From a virus, in the IMG/VR virus record IMGVR_UViG_3300042898_000759, positions 1 to 30,453 of that record: DNA of 30,453 bases, one strand, 5' to 3'. The notes beneath the pieces were generated by a model that did no database searches, had not been told where the DNA came from, and saw only the letters and a program-made list of their open reading frames with translations. A program made the translations under genes and the position numbers. Positions 1-7,318 of the stretch are shown here, in pieces. Position 1 is the stretch's first letter. The number at the start of each line of letters is the position of its first letter.

Positions 1-1037
1 CTCACTATGATGTTGAGCGCAAAGATTGCGGCAACAAGGTTAGGGAATATATCAAGCAGAACTTTCCCAAAGATGTCTTGACTAAGGTCAATCGTCTTCC
101 CGATTGGAAGGTTGATATGTATAGTCATTGGGCTGCCACTGCCCATCTTCTAGAAGTTAATCCTGATCTTGTTCCAGATGGTTACAAGACTGGCATTGTC
201 AAATGGATTGAAACACTTGCTCTTGAAGGAGCAGCACTCACCGCTAAGAAAGAAGAAACTGAAGGCGAAGAGAAGCCTAAGAAGGTAGTCAACATTCAGG
301 AAATCATGCGTGAAAAGGCTGATGAAGCCCTCGGCGACATTGAAGCACTGTTTGATGAATTTGTTAATTCAGGTTTCTCTAAGGATTTCAGCATTGACAA
401 GAAGGTCGTCGGTGCATTGTCTTCCCGCAATGTTCTTCCCCAGCATCTTGCATCAGCTATCAAGCGTTGGAACACTCTGCTGAACGAATATCTTGAAGTT
501 CAAGCTGGCAAGTGTGAACAGTTGAACGAAGGATATGCTAATTACAGCAAAATGCAGCTTCGTTATGCTATCAAGTTGATTGAGGATATCATTGCTGAAT
601 TTAATGGCTACATCAGTCTCAAGCAGGTTGCTAAGAAGCCTCGTGCTAAGAAGGCTGTGCCTGTTGAACGGATTGTTGCTAAGCTTAAGCACTGCAAGTC
701 CTTTAAGGACGATGCACTCAAGCTTGAACTTACTGGTCTAAGCCCCGTCAAGCTTCATGAGAGCACCGAAGCTTGGGTCTATGACACTGCTAAGCGCAAG
801 ATGCATCACTATGTTGCAGACGCTTATAGCAAGTGTCTGATGGTCAAGGGTAACTCTATCATCGGGTTTGACAAGAAGGAAAGCGGTATGAAGACGCTTC
901 GCAAGCCCGTTGAACAGATTAAAGCTATCATGGGTAGTAAGCCTGCTGCTCGTAAGTATTTCAGTGAGATTAAGGCGGTTGAGGCTGTACCGAATGGTCG
1001 CTTCAATATCGGAATGATTATTCTCAAGGCATTTTAA
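1..1037 (+). CDS. Conserved phage protein of unknown function, 5' end outside the window
   Basis: The reading frame is open from the left edge (first full codon 3-5, reading HYDVERKDCGNK...), so the gene starts upstream; the TTG at 78 is only an internal Leu codon. About 345 residues are present. A Lys/Glu-rich linker lies near residues 80-95 of the visible part. A basic stretch with KKPRAKKA follows, and the C-terminal part (AWVYDTAKRKMHHYVA onward) resembles a C-terminal region I associate with uncharacterised proteins of marine T4-like phages. No catalytic motif or membrane segment is visible. It lies 10 nt upstream of the MazG-like gene, whose RBS (AAAGGAAAAAC) overlaps the end of this gene, suggesting co-transcription. 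Lysine is mostly AAG here, unlike the AAA-rich genes further right. The role is unknown; a non-structural function is an inference from its metabolic neighbour. Confidence 0.75.
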   Translation, partial: HYDVERKDCGNKVREYIKQNFPKDVLTKVNRLPDWKVDMYSHWAATAHLLEVNPDLVPDGYKTGIVKWIETLALEGAALTAKKEETEGEEKPKKVVNIQEIMREKADEALGDIEALFDEFVNSGFSKDFSIDKKVVGALSSRNVLPQHLASAIKRWNTLLNEYLEVQAGKCEQLNEGYANYSKMQLRYAIKLIEDIIAEFNGYISLKQVAKKPRAKKAVPVERIVAKLKHCKSFKDDALKLELTGLSPVKLHESTEAWVYDTAKRKMHHYVADAYSKCLMVKGNSIIGFDKKESGMKTLRKPVEQIKAIMGSKPAARKYFSEIKAVEAVPNGRFNIGMIILKAF

Positions 1038-1047
1038 AAGGAAAAAC

Positions 1048-1458
1048 ATGAATAATATCGACCTAAACAAGTACGCAGATTTTGTCCTCTCTGTATGCAG
1101 TGACCAAAGTAAGGACCTTACTGCACTCATTGAGCACCTCAAGGAGCTTGACGCTAATACTAATGTCAATCTTGCATTGCTTATGACTGCAAGCACTGGT
1201 CTTGGTAGCGAAGGCGGAGAGTTTCAGGAGATTGTGAAGAAGATTCTCTTCCAGGGTAAGCCCCTTAATGAGGAATCTATCTATCATATGAAGCGTGAAC
1301 TAGGTGACATTGCTTGGTACTGGGCTAATGCTTGTAACGCACTTGGACTTGACCCTAACTTAGTACTTGCTGAAAATGTAAATAAGCTAGAGTCACGCTA
1401 TCCTGGCGGCAAGTTTGATGCTCACTACAGCGAGAACCGTCAAGCTGGTGATCTGTAG
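1048..1458 (+). CDS. mazG: MazG-like nucleotide pyrophosphohydrolase
   Basis: 136 residues, all-alpha NTP pyrophosphohydrolase of the MazG superfamily. The metal-binding signature is visible as E55-xx-E58 (GSEGGEFQE), then 25 residues later E84-xx-D87 (KRELGDIAWYW). The tail NKLESRYPGGKF is also usual for single-domain phage MazG proteins. The family hydrolyses (d)NTPs to (d)NMP and pyrophosphate. Marine phages commonly carry it, and roles in cleaning nucleotide pools or modulating host alarmone have been proposed; neither is shown here. It has AAGGAA 8 nt before its ATG and follows the previous gene by 10 nt. The dNMP kinase about 1 kb downstream fits a nucleotide-metabolism role. Length and motifs agree with the family, so only the physiological substrate is uncertain. 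Confidence 0.85.
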   Translation: MNNIDLNKYADFVLSVCSDQSKDLTALIEHLKELDANTNVNLALLMTASTGLGSEGGEFQEIVKKILFQGKPLNEESIYHMKRELGDIAWYWANACNALGLDPNLVLAENVNKLESRYPGGKFDAHYSENRQAGDL

Positions 1459-1488
1459 GGCAGAGAATAGAGGTCATAGTCGGTTCCT

Positions 1489-1497
1489 GATAAATAA
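1489..1497 (+). promoter_or_regulatory. T4-type late promoter upstream of gp13
   Basis: GATAAATAA contains the ATAAATA core (1490-1496) of the T4 late promoter, which is read by RNA polymerase carrying the gp55 sigma-like factor. Taking +1 six bases after the last A gives about 1502, just before TAAGGA and the ATG at 1516. It recurs, nearly identical, before most structural genes of the window. Confidence 0.75.
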
Positions 1498-1515
1498 ACA
1501 TATAAGGAAACGACT

Positions 1516-2301
1516 ATGGCCGCAGATTTACTAGCAACCCCAAATAATTTAGATTTAGAAGAATATAAACAAGGGCTCTTTGAGAACCTTCGTTTACGAT
1601 TGGGTGGGGATATCATTGATCTAGAACTTGATCCGCAGCACTACGAAGCAGCCTATAACTATGCTATCAAGCTTTATAGACAAAGAGCGCAAAACGCTAA
1701 CATAGAGTCCTATACGCTCTTTACAGTACAAAAGAATGTTTACGAGTACACACTTCCTAGCGAATTTATAAATGTTCGTTGCCTATATCGTAGGACAGTA
1801 GGTCTTGAAACCGGACCGAGTTCAACATCGTTTGACCCGTTCTCAAGCGCAATTCTCAACACCTATCTGCTGAATTACAACTACACCGGTGGCTTAGCTA
1901 CATACGATTTCTATGCAAGCTATGTCGAATTGACTGCAAGAATGTTTGGTGGTTATCTTAACTACACCTTCAATCCAGTAACGAAGGTATTGAAAGTTGT
2001 CCGTGATTTTAAAGGAACCGGAGAGCGTGTTCTCATTTGGGCAGATGTACAGCGCCCCGAACTTGAACTATTGCAGGATCCAGGTGCTGGCGTTTGGATT
2101 GGTGACTTTATTCTTGCCAATCTCAAAAGTATCATCGGCGAGGCTCGTGAAAAGTTTCAATCAATCGCCGGTCCCGGCGGAGGAACAAGCTTGAATGGTG
2201 CCGCTATGAAGGCAGAGGGTAAAGCTGCACAAGAAACATTGCTTGATGACTTGCGTAAGTATCAAGATTATTCACAACCACTCACATGGATTCAAGGTTA
2301 A
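1516..2301 (+). CDS. gp13: Neck protein gp13-like (head-tail connector)
   Basis: 261 residues. The N-terminal part (LRLRLGGDIIDLELDPQHY, then a helix ending AIKLYRQRA) has the same layout as the start of T4 gp13 (rRLGaPiInVELTpdQI...ALELY). The C-terminal part, with a W..D..LA.LK...G..R.KF run followed by GPGGGTSLNGAAMKAEGK and a final W-I-x-G, parallels the gp13 tail (LPGGVTIDGQRLIEEA...ILVG). T4 gp13 is 309 residues, so this is a shorter version. It forms part of the neck joined to the DNA-filled head, to which gp14 and the tail bind. RBS TAAGGA lies 8 nt before the ATG, with a late promoter above. gp14 and gp15 do not follow as they do in T4; the next genes are a 51-codon ORF and a kinase. 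The assignment is by remembered sequence pattern, not alignment. Confidence 0.75.
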   Translation: MAADLLATPNNLDLEEYKQGLFENLRLRLGGDIIDLELDPQHYEAAYNYAIKLYRQRAQNANIESYTLFTVQKNVYEYTLPSEFINVRCLYRRTVGLETGPSSTSFDPFSSAILNTYLLNYNYTGGLATYDFYASYVELTARMFGGYLNYTFNPVTKVLKVVRDFKGTGERVLIWADVQRPELELLQDPGAGVWIGDFILANLKSIIGEAREKFQSIAGPGGGTSLNGAAMKAEGKAAQETLLDDLRKYQDYSQPLTWIQG

Positions 2302-2456
2302 TGCCTGACGATAGAGAAACTATTGCTAAGCTTGTTGACGAACTAAATCAAGGACTCACTGAAGGCACCTTGACACCTGACCAAGAAGAAAACCTGCGTG
2401 ATGAAATCGGTAATCTGCAAATGAATTTAATCATCGGCGACCTACTCGTAGATTAA
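2301..2456 (+). CDS. 51-aa hypothetical protein
   Basis: An ATG overlaps the gp13 stop by one base (TAATG at 2299-2303), a translational-coupling arrangement. The reading frame gives MPDDRETIAKLVDELNQG... ending in IIGDLLVD, 51 residues, acidic and amphipathic, probably a short helical protein with the repeated idea of 'L.DEL/LRDEIGNL'. It fills the gap between gp13 and the kinase promoter almost exactly, its stop being 3 bases before the -35 box. No homologue is recognised. The tight fit and coupling argue for a real gene, but its short length leaves doubt. Confidence 0.55.
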   Translation: MPDDRETIAKLVDELNQGLTEGTLTPDQEENLRDEIGNLQMNLIIGDLLVD

Positions 2457-2459
2457 GGC

Positions 2460-2488
2460 TTGACAATACTTACTTCTTATGTTATAGT
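2460..2488 (+). promoter_or_regulatory. Sigma70-type promoter for the dNMP kinase gene
   Basis: A perfect -35 box TTGACA (2460-2465), a 17-base spacer, and TATAGT (2483-2488, five of six to TATAAT). The expected +1, seven bases after the end of the -10 box, is 2495, the A of the kinase ATG. This is the pattern of a host-polymerase (early/middle) promoter, unlike the ATAAATA boxes of the structural genes. Confidence 0.8.
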
Positions 2489-2494
2489 GTAAGA

Positions 2495-3130
2495 ATGATA
2501 ATAGGAATTACAGGTCTCATCGGTAGCGGCAAAGATACAGCCGCTGACTATCTTTGCACATTTCACGGCTTCAAGCGCATGAGCTTCGCCGGTACACTTA
2601 AGGATGCTGTTGCAGTTATCTTTAACTGGGACCGCGAACTTCTTGAAGGCTCAACTAAGGCTAGCCGTGAATGGCGAGAAGAAGTTGATACTTGGTGGGC
2701 AGAACGATTGGGCATCCCCAATCTGACTCCCCGTTGGGTGTTGCAGCAGTGGGGAACAGATGTCGCCCGCAAGAGTTTTCATAATGACATTTGGGTAGCA
2801 AGCGTAGAGAATCGTTTGCAGGGCATCAAGGATGATATCGTAATCACTGATTGCCGCTTTGCTAATGAAGTTCACGCTATCAAGAATGCAGGCGGCATCA
2901 CACTTAGGACTCATCGCGGTGAGGATCCTTACTGGTTGCCAGTAGCTGTAAATCACAATAAAGAACTTGACACCGACATGAAGGATGTGCTGCGGAATCT
3001 ACTTGAGAATGAATATAAAGTTCACGCCAGCGAATATAGTAGCGTTGGTTTAGATTATGACCATCACATCGATAACAACGGAACGATTGACTATCTACAT
3101 ACTCAGATAGAATCAATAATCAACCGTTAA
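2495..3130 (+). CDS. gp1: Deoxynucleoside monophosphate kinase (T4 gp1-like)
   Basis: 211 residues, P-loop kinase. The Walker A loop starts almost at the N-terminus: G7-LIGSGKDT-15 with K13. Downstream features of phage dNMP kinases are FAGTLKDAV (about residue 31), WVLQQWGTDVAR (about 81-92) and a Walker B-like DDIVITDCRFANE (about 112-124). T4 gp1 (241 aa) phosphorylates dTMP, dGMP and hydroxymethyl-dCMP with ATP to feed dNTP synthesis. The start at 2495 is fixed by the P-loop and by the promoter immediately upstream. No Shine-Dalgarno is visible and the predicted +1 is the ATG, so the mRNA may be leaderless. The gene has its own promoter and terminator and sits among late structural genes. 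Its 3' end overlaps a convergent gene by 18 bases. Function is fairly certain, substrate range is not. Confidence 0.85.
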   Translation: MIIGITGLIGSGKDTAADYLCTFHGFKRMSFAGTLKDAVAVIFNWDRELLEGSTKASREWREEVDTWWAERLGIPNLTPRWVLQQWGTDVARKSFHNDIWVASVENRLQGIKDDIVITDCRFANEVHAIKNAGGITLRTHRGEDPYWLPVAVNHNKELDTDMKDVLRNLLENEYKVHASEYSSVGLDYDHHIDNNGTIDYLHTQIESIINR

Positions 3131-3463
3131 GTCACCTCGTTTCCAAGTGACTTCTTTTTTCTTGACTACTTCAACACAGTTGAGGCAAATGGTTCGTAAA
3201 TTGTTAAACGCCACATTAGTCAGATTACCGTCAATGTGAAAGACGGTCATTTGACTAGGATATAAACTTTTGAAGCCGCACAAGTCACAGTGTGGCTTTT
3301 TTTTGTATCCAGCCTTCTCCCAACTGTGTGATTGAGGTTTCTTTTTAGCCCGCTTCTTCCCGCAGCTATCGCATATACTTCGGTAATAGGTTTTACCTTT
3401 TCGGATATAGTTTATAGCTGAAAAGTTTCTATTACATTCTTTACACATGGGTCTTTTGATCAT
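3113..3463 (-). CDS. HNH endonuclease-like zinc-binding protein
   Basis: 116 residues and the only convincing minus-strand gene. It has paired cysteines C7/C10 and C31/C34, then C59-DL-C62, F-H76-I-D78-G-N80, N88-LR and C93-LN-C96. This is the layout of a zinc-ribbon HNH domain, in which the HxD/N...N...C cluster binds the metal and cuts DNA. Free-standing proteins with this architecture (GKTYYRS, CDSC, CxxCGF, HIDGN) are common in marine T4-like phages, function unproven. It may be a homing-type nuclease or a DNA-processing enzyme. The first histidine of a classic HH/HN motif (H76) is present, but activity is not assured. It is convergent with the kinase gene, overlapping by 18 bases. A late-type box lies on the minus strand exactly 5 bases before the ATG, so the message may lack a leader; the nearest AAAGG is too far away to be an RBS. 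Confidence 0.75.
   Translation of the reverse strand: MIKRPMCKECNRNFSAINYIRKGKTYYRSICDSCGKKRAKKKPQSHSWEKAGYKKKPHCDLCGFKSLYPSQMTVFHIDGNLTNVAFNNLRTICLNCVEVVKKKEVTWKRGDLTVDY
3129..3160 (+). terminator. Rho-independent terminator of the dNMP kinase transcript
   Basis: AAGTCAC (3129-3135) pairs perfectly with GTGACTT (3147-3153) across an 11-base loop, followed by CTTTTTT (3154-3160). It begins at the kinase stop codon and lies wholly inside the 3' end of the opposing HNH gene, whose Lys codons supply the T-run on the plus strand. Confidence 0.75.
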
Positions 3464-3467
3464 ATGA

Positions 3468-3477
3468 TTATTTATTC
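3468..3477 (-). promoter_or_regulatory. Late-type promoter for the minus-strand HNH gene
   Basis: On the minus strand the sequence reads GAATAAATAATCATATG, with the ATAAATA core at 3475-3469. Five bases separate the core from the ATG (3463), putting the expected +1 on the start codon. The box diverges from the sheath promoter about 50 bases away. Confidence 0.65.
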
Positions 3478-3524
3478 ATTTTTACCTTTAAAGGTCAGCT
3501 AATCCGGTGTTTTTAATAATATAC

Positions 3525-3534
3525 AATAAATAAC
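3525..3534 (+). promoter_or_regulatory. Late promoter for the tail sheath gene
   Basis: AATAAATAAC with the ATAAATA core at 3526-3532. The predicted +1 is near 3538, giving a leader of about 65 bases before the ATG at 3603. This is the longest predicted leader in the window. It contains an imperfect hairpin (TGTG-AC-AGGT / ACCTCACA, about 3559-3581) before the AAAGGA RBS. Confidence 0.7.
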
Positions 3535-3602
3535 ATTAGAGCAGGTATCAAAAGTATCTGTGACAGGTGGTAAACCTCACAATCATACAAAGGAAAATTA
3601 AT

Positions 3603-6600
3603 ATGGCACTAGTATCCCCGGGCGTAGAAGTATCAGTCATTGATGAAAGTCAGTATCTTCCAGCCCCAACAAATTCAATCCCATTCATTCTGCTTGCTAC
3701 AGCACAGAATAAAGCCGATCCTACTTCAACCGGTGTAGCCTCAGCAACAACCGCAGCAAATGCGGGTAAGTTGTATCGTGTCACTAGTCAGCGTGATCTT
3801 GTTACTCTATACGGTAACCCATTCTTCTATTCTACCTCAAATGGTACCCCGATTCAGGGATACGAATTGAATGAATATGGTCTATTAGCAGCGTATTCTG
3901 CTTTGGGTTCAACTAACACAATCTACACTCTTAGAGCGGACATTGACCTTGCTAGTCTTGTAGGTCAAACAGGGCGCCCAGCCGGAGCTCCAACTGACGG
4001 CACATATTGGCTAGACACTACTAGTTCAACTTGGGGAATCTATGAGTTTAACTCAACTACCGGTCAGTTTGTTCTTCAAGTTCCAATCGTAATTTCTGAT
4101 TCGGATAATTTGTCAGGTGGCGTTCCACTTAACAGCATCGGTAACATTGGTGAGTATGCAGTAAATGCAATTCCAACTTACTCATTCCCGTCTGCTGCAT
4201 CTGCTGGACAATTCTTCTACAAGACACCAAGTAATACTTGGGTAAGAATAGGAAGCGCCGGCTGGTTAGATTCATGGCCAACCGTACAAGGTTCTAATTC
4301 AAATCCTACACTAACTGCCGGCGATACATTAACTATTGCTGTTGGTGAATCTACGGACGTACTCGCTACTATCACAGTTGGCGCAGGAGACACGGTCAGT
4401 AATCTCGTTAATGATATTAACGCTTTCGGCTGGACTTATCTGTCTGCGGAGTCTATCGGTGGAAAACTAACAATCTACTCAAAGCAAACTGGACAATTGT
4501 ACAGTGATACATCTGATCCTGAAATTATTATTTCGGGTACCGGTACTATTCTTGCTGATTTAGGAATTACAGCAGGTGTATATTATCAACCAAAACTAGC
4601 ATATGGTACTTCTGCACAACAGCCACTATGGCAAGCAAGTCAAACTGTACCACATCCTACTGGTTCAGTTTGGATTAAGGTTGGCTCAGCTGGCAACGGT
4701 CTAAATGTATCAATCAGTGAATATGATAGTGTTATCGAAAGCTTTGTTGCTAAGACCGTAAATTACGGTACTAGCGATTGGGAAATGATTTACACTCTAG
4801 ATTCAACTGGTGGTAAGAATATTCCAGCCGGAACAGTGTATGCACAGTATGACTATTGCACCACATCCGGAAGCAATGTTGGATATAACTTAGGTCCTGT
4901 CTATTATTGGGAAAGAATTGCAACCGGTGCTACTGTTGTAGTCGGTGAAAATACTAATCCGGAGTTTAATTCAGCTAACTTAGGCGCGGTTGGACCATAC
5001 GATCTTTTCGTTCAGGTATCTGTTCCAGGATCACAATCTATTAGCACTGCATATACAATCTCTATTCCTAATAATGCAGATGCAACTGACTTCGTAACTG
5101 CATGGTCAGCGGCTGGTATCCCTAACACTACAGCAAGTGTTGGAACTTCAGGTGCAATCGTAATAACTCATACTGAGGGTGGCGTAATTCAATTGAACGA
5201 TCACTTGTCAGATGGATTCTCAAATGGCGTAATCGAAGAAATTGGATTGACTCCCGGTAGCACTATCGGAGTTAAAGAAGGAACCTTCTCAGCAAGAACC
5301 TTTACAGCCGCTACAACATCAAGTCCTGGTTCAGGATGCGAAATCTCTGTAACTAATAACTACCAAACATACTGGGTCGATTCAGGTAATATCCCTACAG
5401 CCGGTAGCGGTTACTCAGTAGGTGATATTCTTACTATTGACGGCGCAGATTTAGGCGGAGAGTCCGGAACCAATGACTTATCAGTTATTGTCACTGAAGT
5501 TAGCACCGGCGCCGTTACCGGAGTTACTTATATTTCGGGTACAGGCGCTGCTACATATAGAACAATTCTTTCTAACTGGGTAGAGTTTGAAATGACCGCT
5601 AATGAAGGTGCTCCTAATACAGCTCCTGCTAACGGCACAAATTGGTTCTACTCAGTTGTTGACGAAGTTGATATTTTGGTCAACACTTCAGCAGGCTGGA
5701 GAGGATACAAGAATGTTAACTATGATAGCAATGGTTTCCCTCTACCATCAGGCGTAAATACAACTGATCCTAATGGACCAATTGTAAGCGCAAGCGAGCC
5801 AACAACTCAGAGTGACGGTACTGCACTCGTATACGGTGACATTTGGATTGATACTAGTGACCTAGAAAATTATCCAATTATCAATCGTTGGCAGTCAGTA
5901 AATGCTGAAGATGTTTGGGTAAGAATTGATAATGCTGACCAAACTAGTGCTTCAGGTGTAGTGTTTGCAGATGCTCGTTGGGCAATTAATGGTACAACAA
6001 ATCCAGTAGACGATCCGATTCCAACAATCGTATCATTGCTAACAAGCAACTATTTGGATCTTGATGCTCCTGATGATGCACTTTATCCAGTAGGCATGTT
6101 GCTGTTTAACACTCGTCGTTCAGGCTACAATGTTAAGGAATTTGCAGTAAATTACTTCAATTCAACTAGCTTCCCTGATCAATCACTTCCAACAGAGAAG
6201 AACGCATGGGTTTCAGTGAGTGGGCTACAGTCAAATGGTGCTCCTTATATGGGTCGCAAGGCACAGCGTAATATGGTAGTTCAGTCACTTCGTGCAGCGA
6301 TTGATAGTAACACTGCAATTCGAGATGAAGACAACTTCTTCAACTTAATTGCAACTCCGAATTATCCTGAATTGCAACCTAACATGATTGTTCTTAATGC
6401 TGACCGTGGCGAAACAGGCTTTGTCATCGGTGATACACCAATGAGACTAGCTGACAATGCTACGGAAATTCAGGCTTGGGCAACTAATGCTGCTGGTGCA
6501 ACATCAACAGGTGAAGAAGGGCTAGTAACTCGTAGCACTTATATGGGTCTGTTCTATCCTTCAGGTCTAACAAACGATCTAAGCGGTAATCTTGTAGCAG

Positions 6601-7244
6601 TTCCCCCATCACACATGATGATTAGAACAATTCTACGCAACGATACTATTGCTTTCCCTTGGTTAGCACCTGCTGGTACTCGTCGCGGTGTCATTGACAA
6701 CGCAACTGCTATCGGTTACATCGATTCAACAACTGGTGAGTTTGTGCCGATCAAGACACGAGTTGGTATCCGCGATGTACTTTATACCAATCAGATCAAT
6801 CCACTTGTATTCTTTACAGGTAACGGATTGCTCAACTACGGTAACAAATCAAGCTTTAATTCACAATCAGCACTTGATAGAATTAATGTCGCAAGACTTG
6901 TTGCTTATCTCCGTCGTCAGTTGACTCTTTCTGCTCGTCCGTTCGTATTTGAACCAAACGATGCACTCACGAGACAGCAGATTTCAGGAGTTGTAGAAAC
7001 ACTTCTTGTGGATCTAGTTGCTAAGAGAGGCGTATATGACTATCTAGTAGTATGCGACGAATCTAACAACACTCCTGCAAGAATTGATCGAAATGAACTA
7101 TGGATTGATGTTGCAATTGAACCTGTTAAGGCAATTGAATTCATCTATATTCCGGTTCGTATCTTTAATACTGGCGAATTGTCTTCTCAGGGTATCTCTA
7201 ATCAAGCTACCTCAGGTGCAGCAGCTACGTCACTTTTAGGATAA
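3603..7244 (+). CDS. gp18: Contractile tail sheath protein gp18, enlarged
   Basis: 1213 residues. The start MALVSPGVEVSVIDES is the classic gp18 N-terminus (MxLlSPGvE), so the ATG at 3603 with RBS AAAGGA (3588-3593) is chosen over the in-frame GTG at 3567. The N-terminal core covers about residues 1-130. The C-terminal core, about 860-1213, includes GRKAQRNMVVQSLRAAI, ARLVAYLRRQL, RPFVFEPND and the ending IDVAIEPVKAIEFIYIPVRI, where the conserved sheath-to-sheath and sheath-to-tube contacts lie. T4 gp18 has 659 residues; the extra mass is a roughly 700-residue insert rich in Ser/Thr/Gly, with several W-containing beta modules (DGTYWLDTTSSTWGIYEF, GQFFYKTPSNTWVRIG, GDIWIDTSDLENYPIINRW). It forms the contracting outer tube driving DNA injection. 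A hairpin and a new late promoter separate it from the tube gene. Confidence 0.93.
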   Translation: MALVSPGVEVSVIDESQYLPAPTNSIPFILLATAQNKADPTSTGVASATTAANAGKLYRVTSQRDLVTLYGNPFFYSTSNGTPIQGYELNEYGLLAAYSALGSTNTIYTLRADIDLASLVGQTGRPAGAPTDGTYWLDTTSSTWGIYEFNSTTGQFVLQVPIVISDSDNLSGGVPLNSIGNIGEYAVNAIPTYSFPSAASAGQFFYKTPSNTWVRIGSAGWLDSWPTVQGSNSNPTLTAGDTLTIAVGESTDVLATITVGAGDTVSNLVNDINAFGWTYLSAESIGGKLTIYSKQTGQLYSDTSDPEIIISGTGTILADLGITAGVYYQPKLAYGTSAQQPLWQASQTVPHPTGSVWIKVGSAGNGLNVSISEYDSVIESFVAKTVNYGTSDWEMIYTLDSTGGKNIPAGTVYAQYDYCTTSGSNVGYNLGPVYYWERIATGATVVVGENTNPEFNSANLGAVGPYDLFVQVSVPGSQSISTAYTISIPNNADATDFVTAWSAAGIPNTTASVGTSGAIVITHTEGGVIQLNDHLSDGFSNGVIEEIGLTPGSTIGVKEGTFSARTFTAATTSSPGSGCEISVTNNYQTYWVDSGNIPTAGSGYSVGDILTIDGADLGGESGTNDLSVIVTEVSTGAVTGVTYISGTGAATYRTILSNWVEFEMTANEGAPNTAPANGTNWFYSVVDEVDILVNTSAGWRGYKNVNYDSNGFPLPSGVNTTDPNGPIVSASEPTTQSDGTALVYGDIWIDTSDLENYPIINRWQSVNAEDVWVRIDNADQTSASGVVFADARWAINGTTNPVDDPIPTIVSLLTSNYLDLDAPDDALYPVGMLLFNTRRSGYNVKEFAVNYFNSTSFPDQSLPTEKNAWVSVSGLQSNGAPYMGRKAQRNMVVQSLRAAIDSNTAIRDEDNFFNLIATPNYPELQPNMIVLNADRGETGFVIGDTPMRLADNATEIQAWATNAAGATSTGEEGLVTRSTYMGLFYPSGLTNDLSGNLVAVPPSHMMIRTILRNDTIAFPWLAPAGTRRGVIDNATAIGYIDSTTGEFVPIKTRVGIRDVLYTNQINPLVFFTGNGLLNYGNKSSFNSQSALDRINVARLVAYLRRQLTLSARPFVFEPNDALTRQQISGVVETLLVDLVAKRGVYDYLVVCDESNNTPARIDRNELWIDVAIEPVKAIEFIYIPVRIFNTGELSSQGISNQATSGAAATSLLG

Positions 7245-7251
7245 TGTGAAA

Positions 7252-7285
7252 TGAAGTGAGTAGCTCGGTTGGGCTACTCACTTCA
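7252..7285 (+). terminator. Strong hairpin between sheath and tube genes
   Basis: TGAAGTGAGTAGC (7252-7264) is the perfect complement of GCTACTCACTTCA (7273-7285), a 13-bp stem with loop TCGGTTGG. It starts 7 bases after the gp18 stop and ends 5 bases before the gp19 promoter box. There is no T-run after it, so it may be a transcript-end stabiliser or processing site rather than a true terminator. Confidence 0.55.
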
Positions 7286-7289
7286 CAAA

Positions 7290-7298
7290 GATAAATAC
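7290..7298 (+). promoter_or_regulatory. Late promoter for the tail tube gene
   Basis: GATAAATAC, core 7291-7297, expected +1 about 7303. It is followed by the RBS CAGGAG (7305-7310), 8 bases before the gp19 ATG at 7319. Confidence 0.75.
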
Positions 7299-7318
7299 TT
7301 ATAACAGGAGAATATAAA

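Noticed and set aside
78-80. TTG at 78 as the start of the first gene
   Set aside because: The frame is open to the window edge with similar codon use, so the gene begins outside the window.
3567-3569. GTG at 3567 as start of the sheath gene
   Set aside because: The conserved gp18 N-terminus begins at the ATG at 3603, which has a proper RBS.
5750-5762. TAAATAC inside the sheath gene (and again near 28150) as internal late promoters
   Set aside because: The core ATAAATA is incomplete and no gene starts just downstream; expected by chance in A+T-rich coding DNA.
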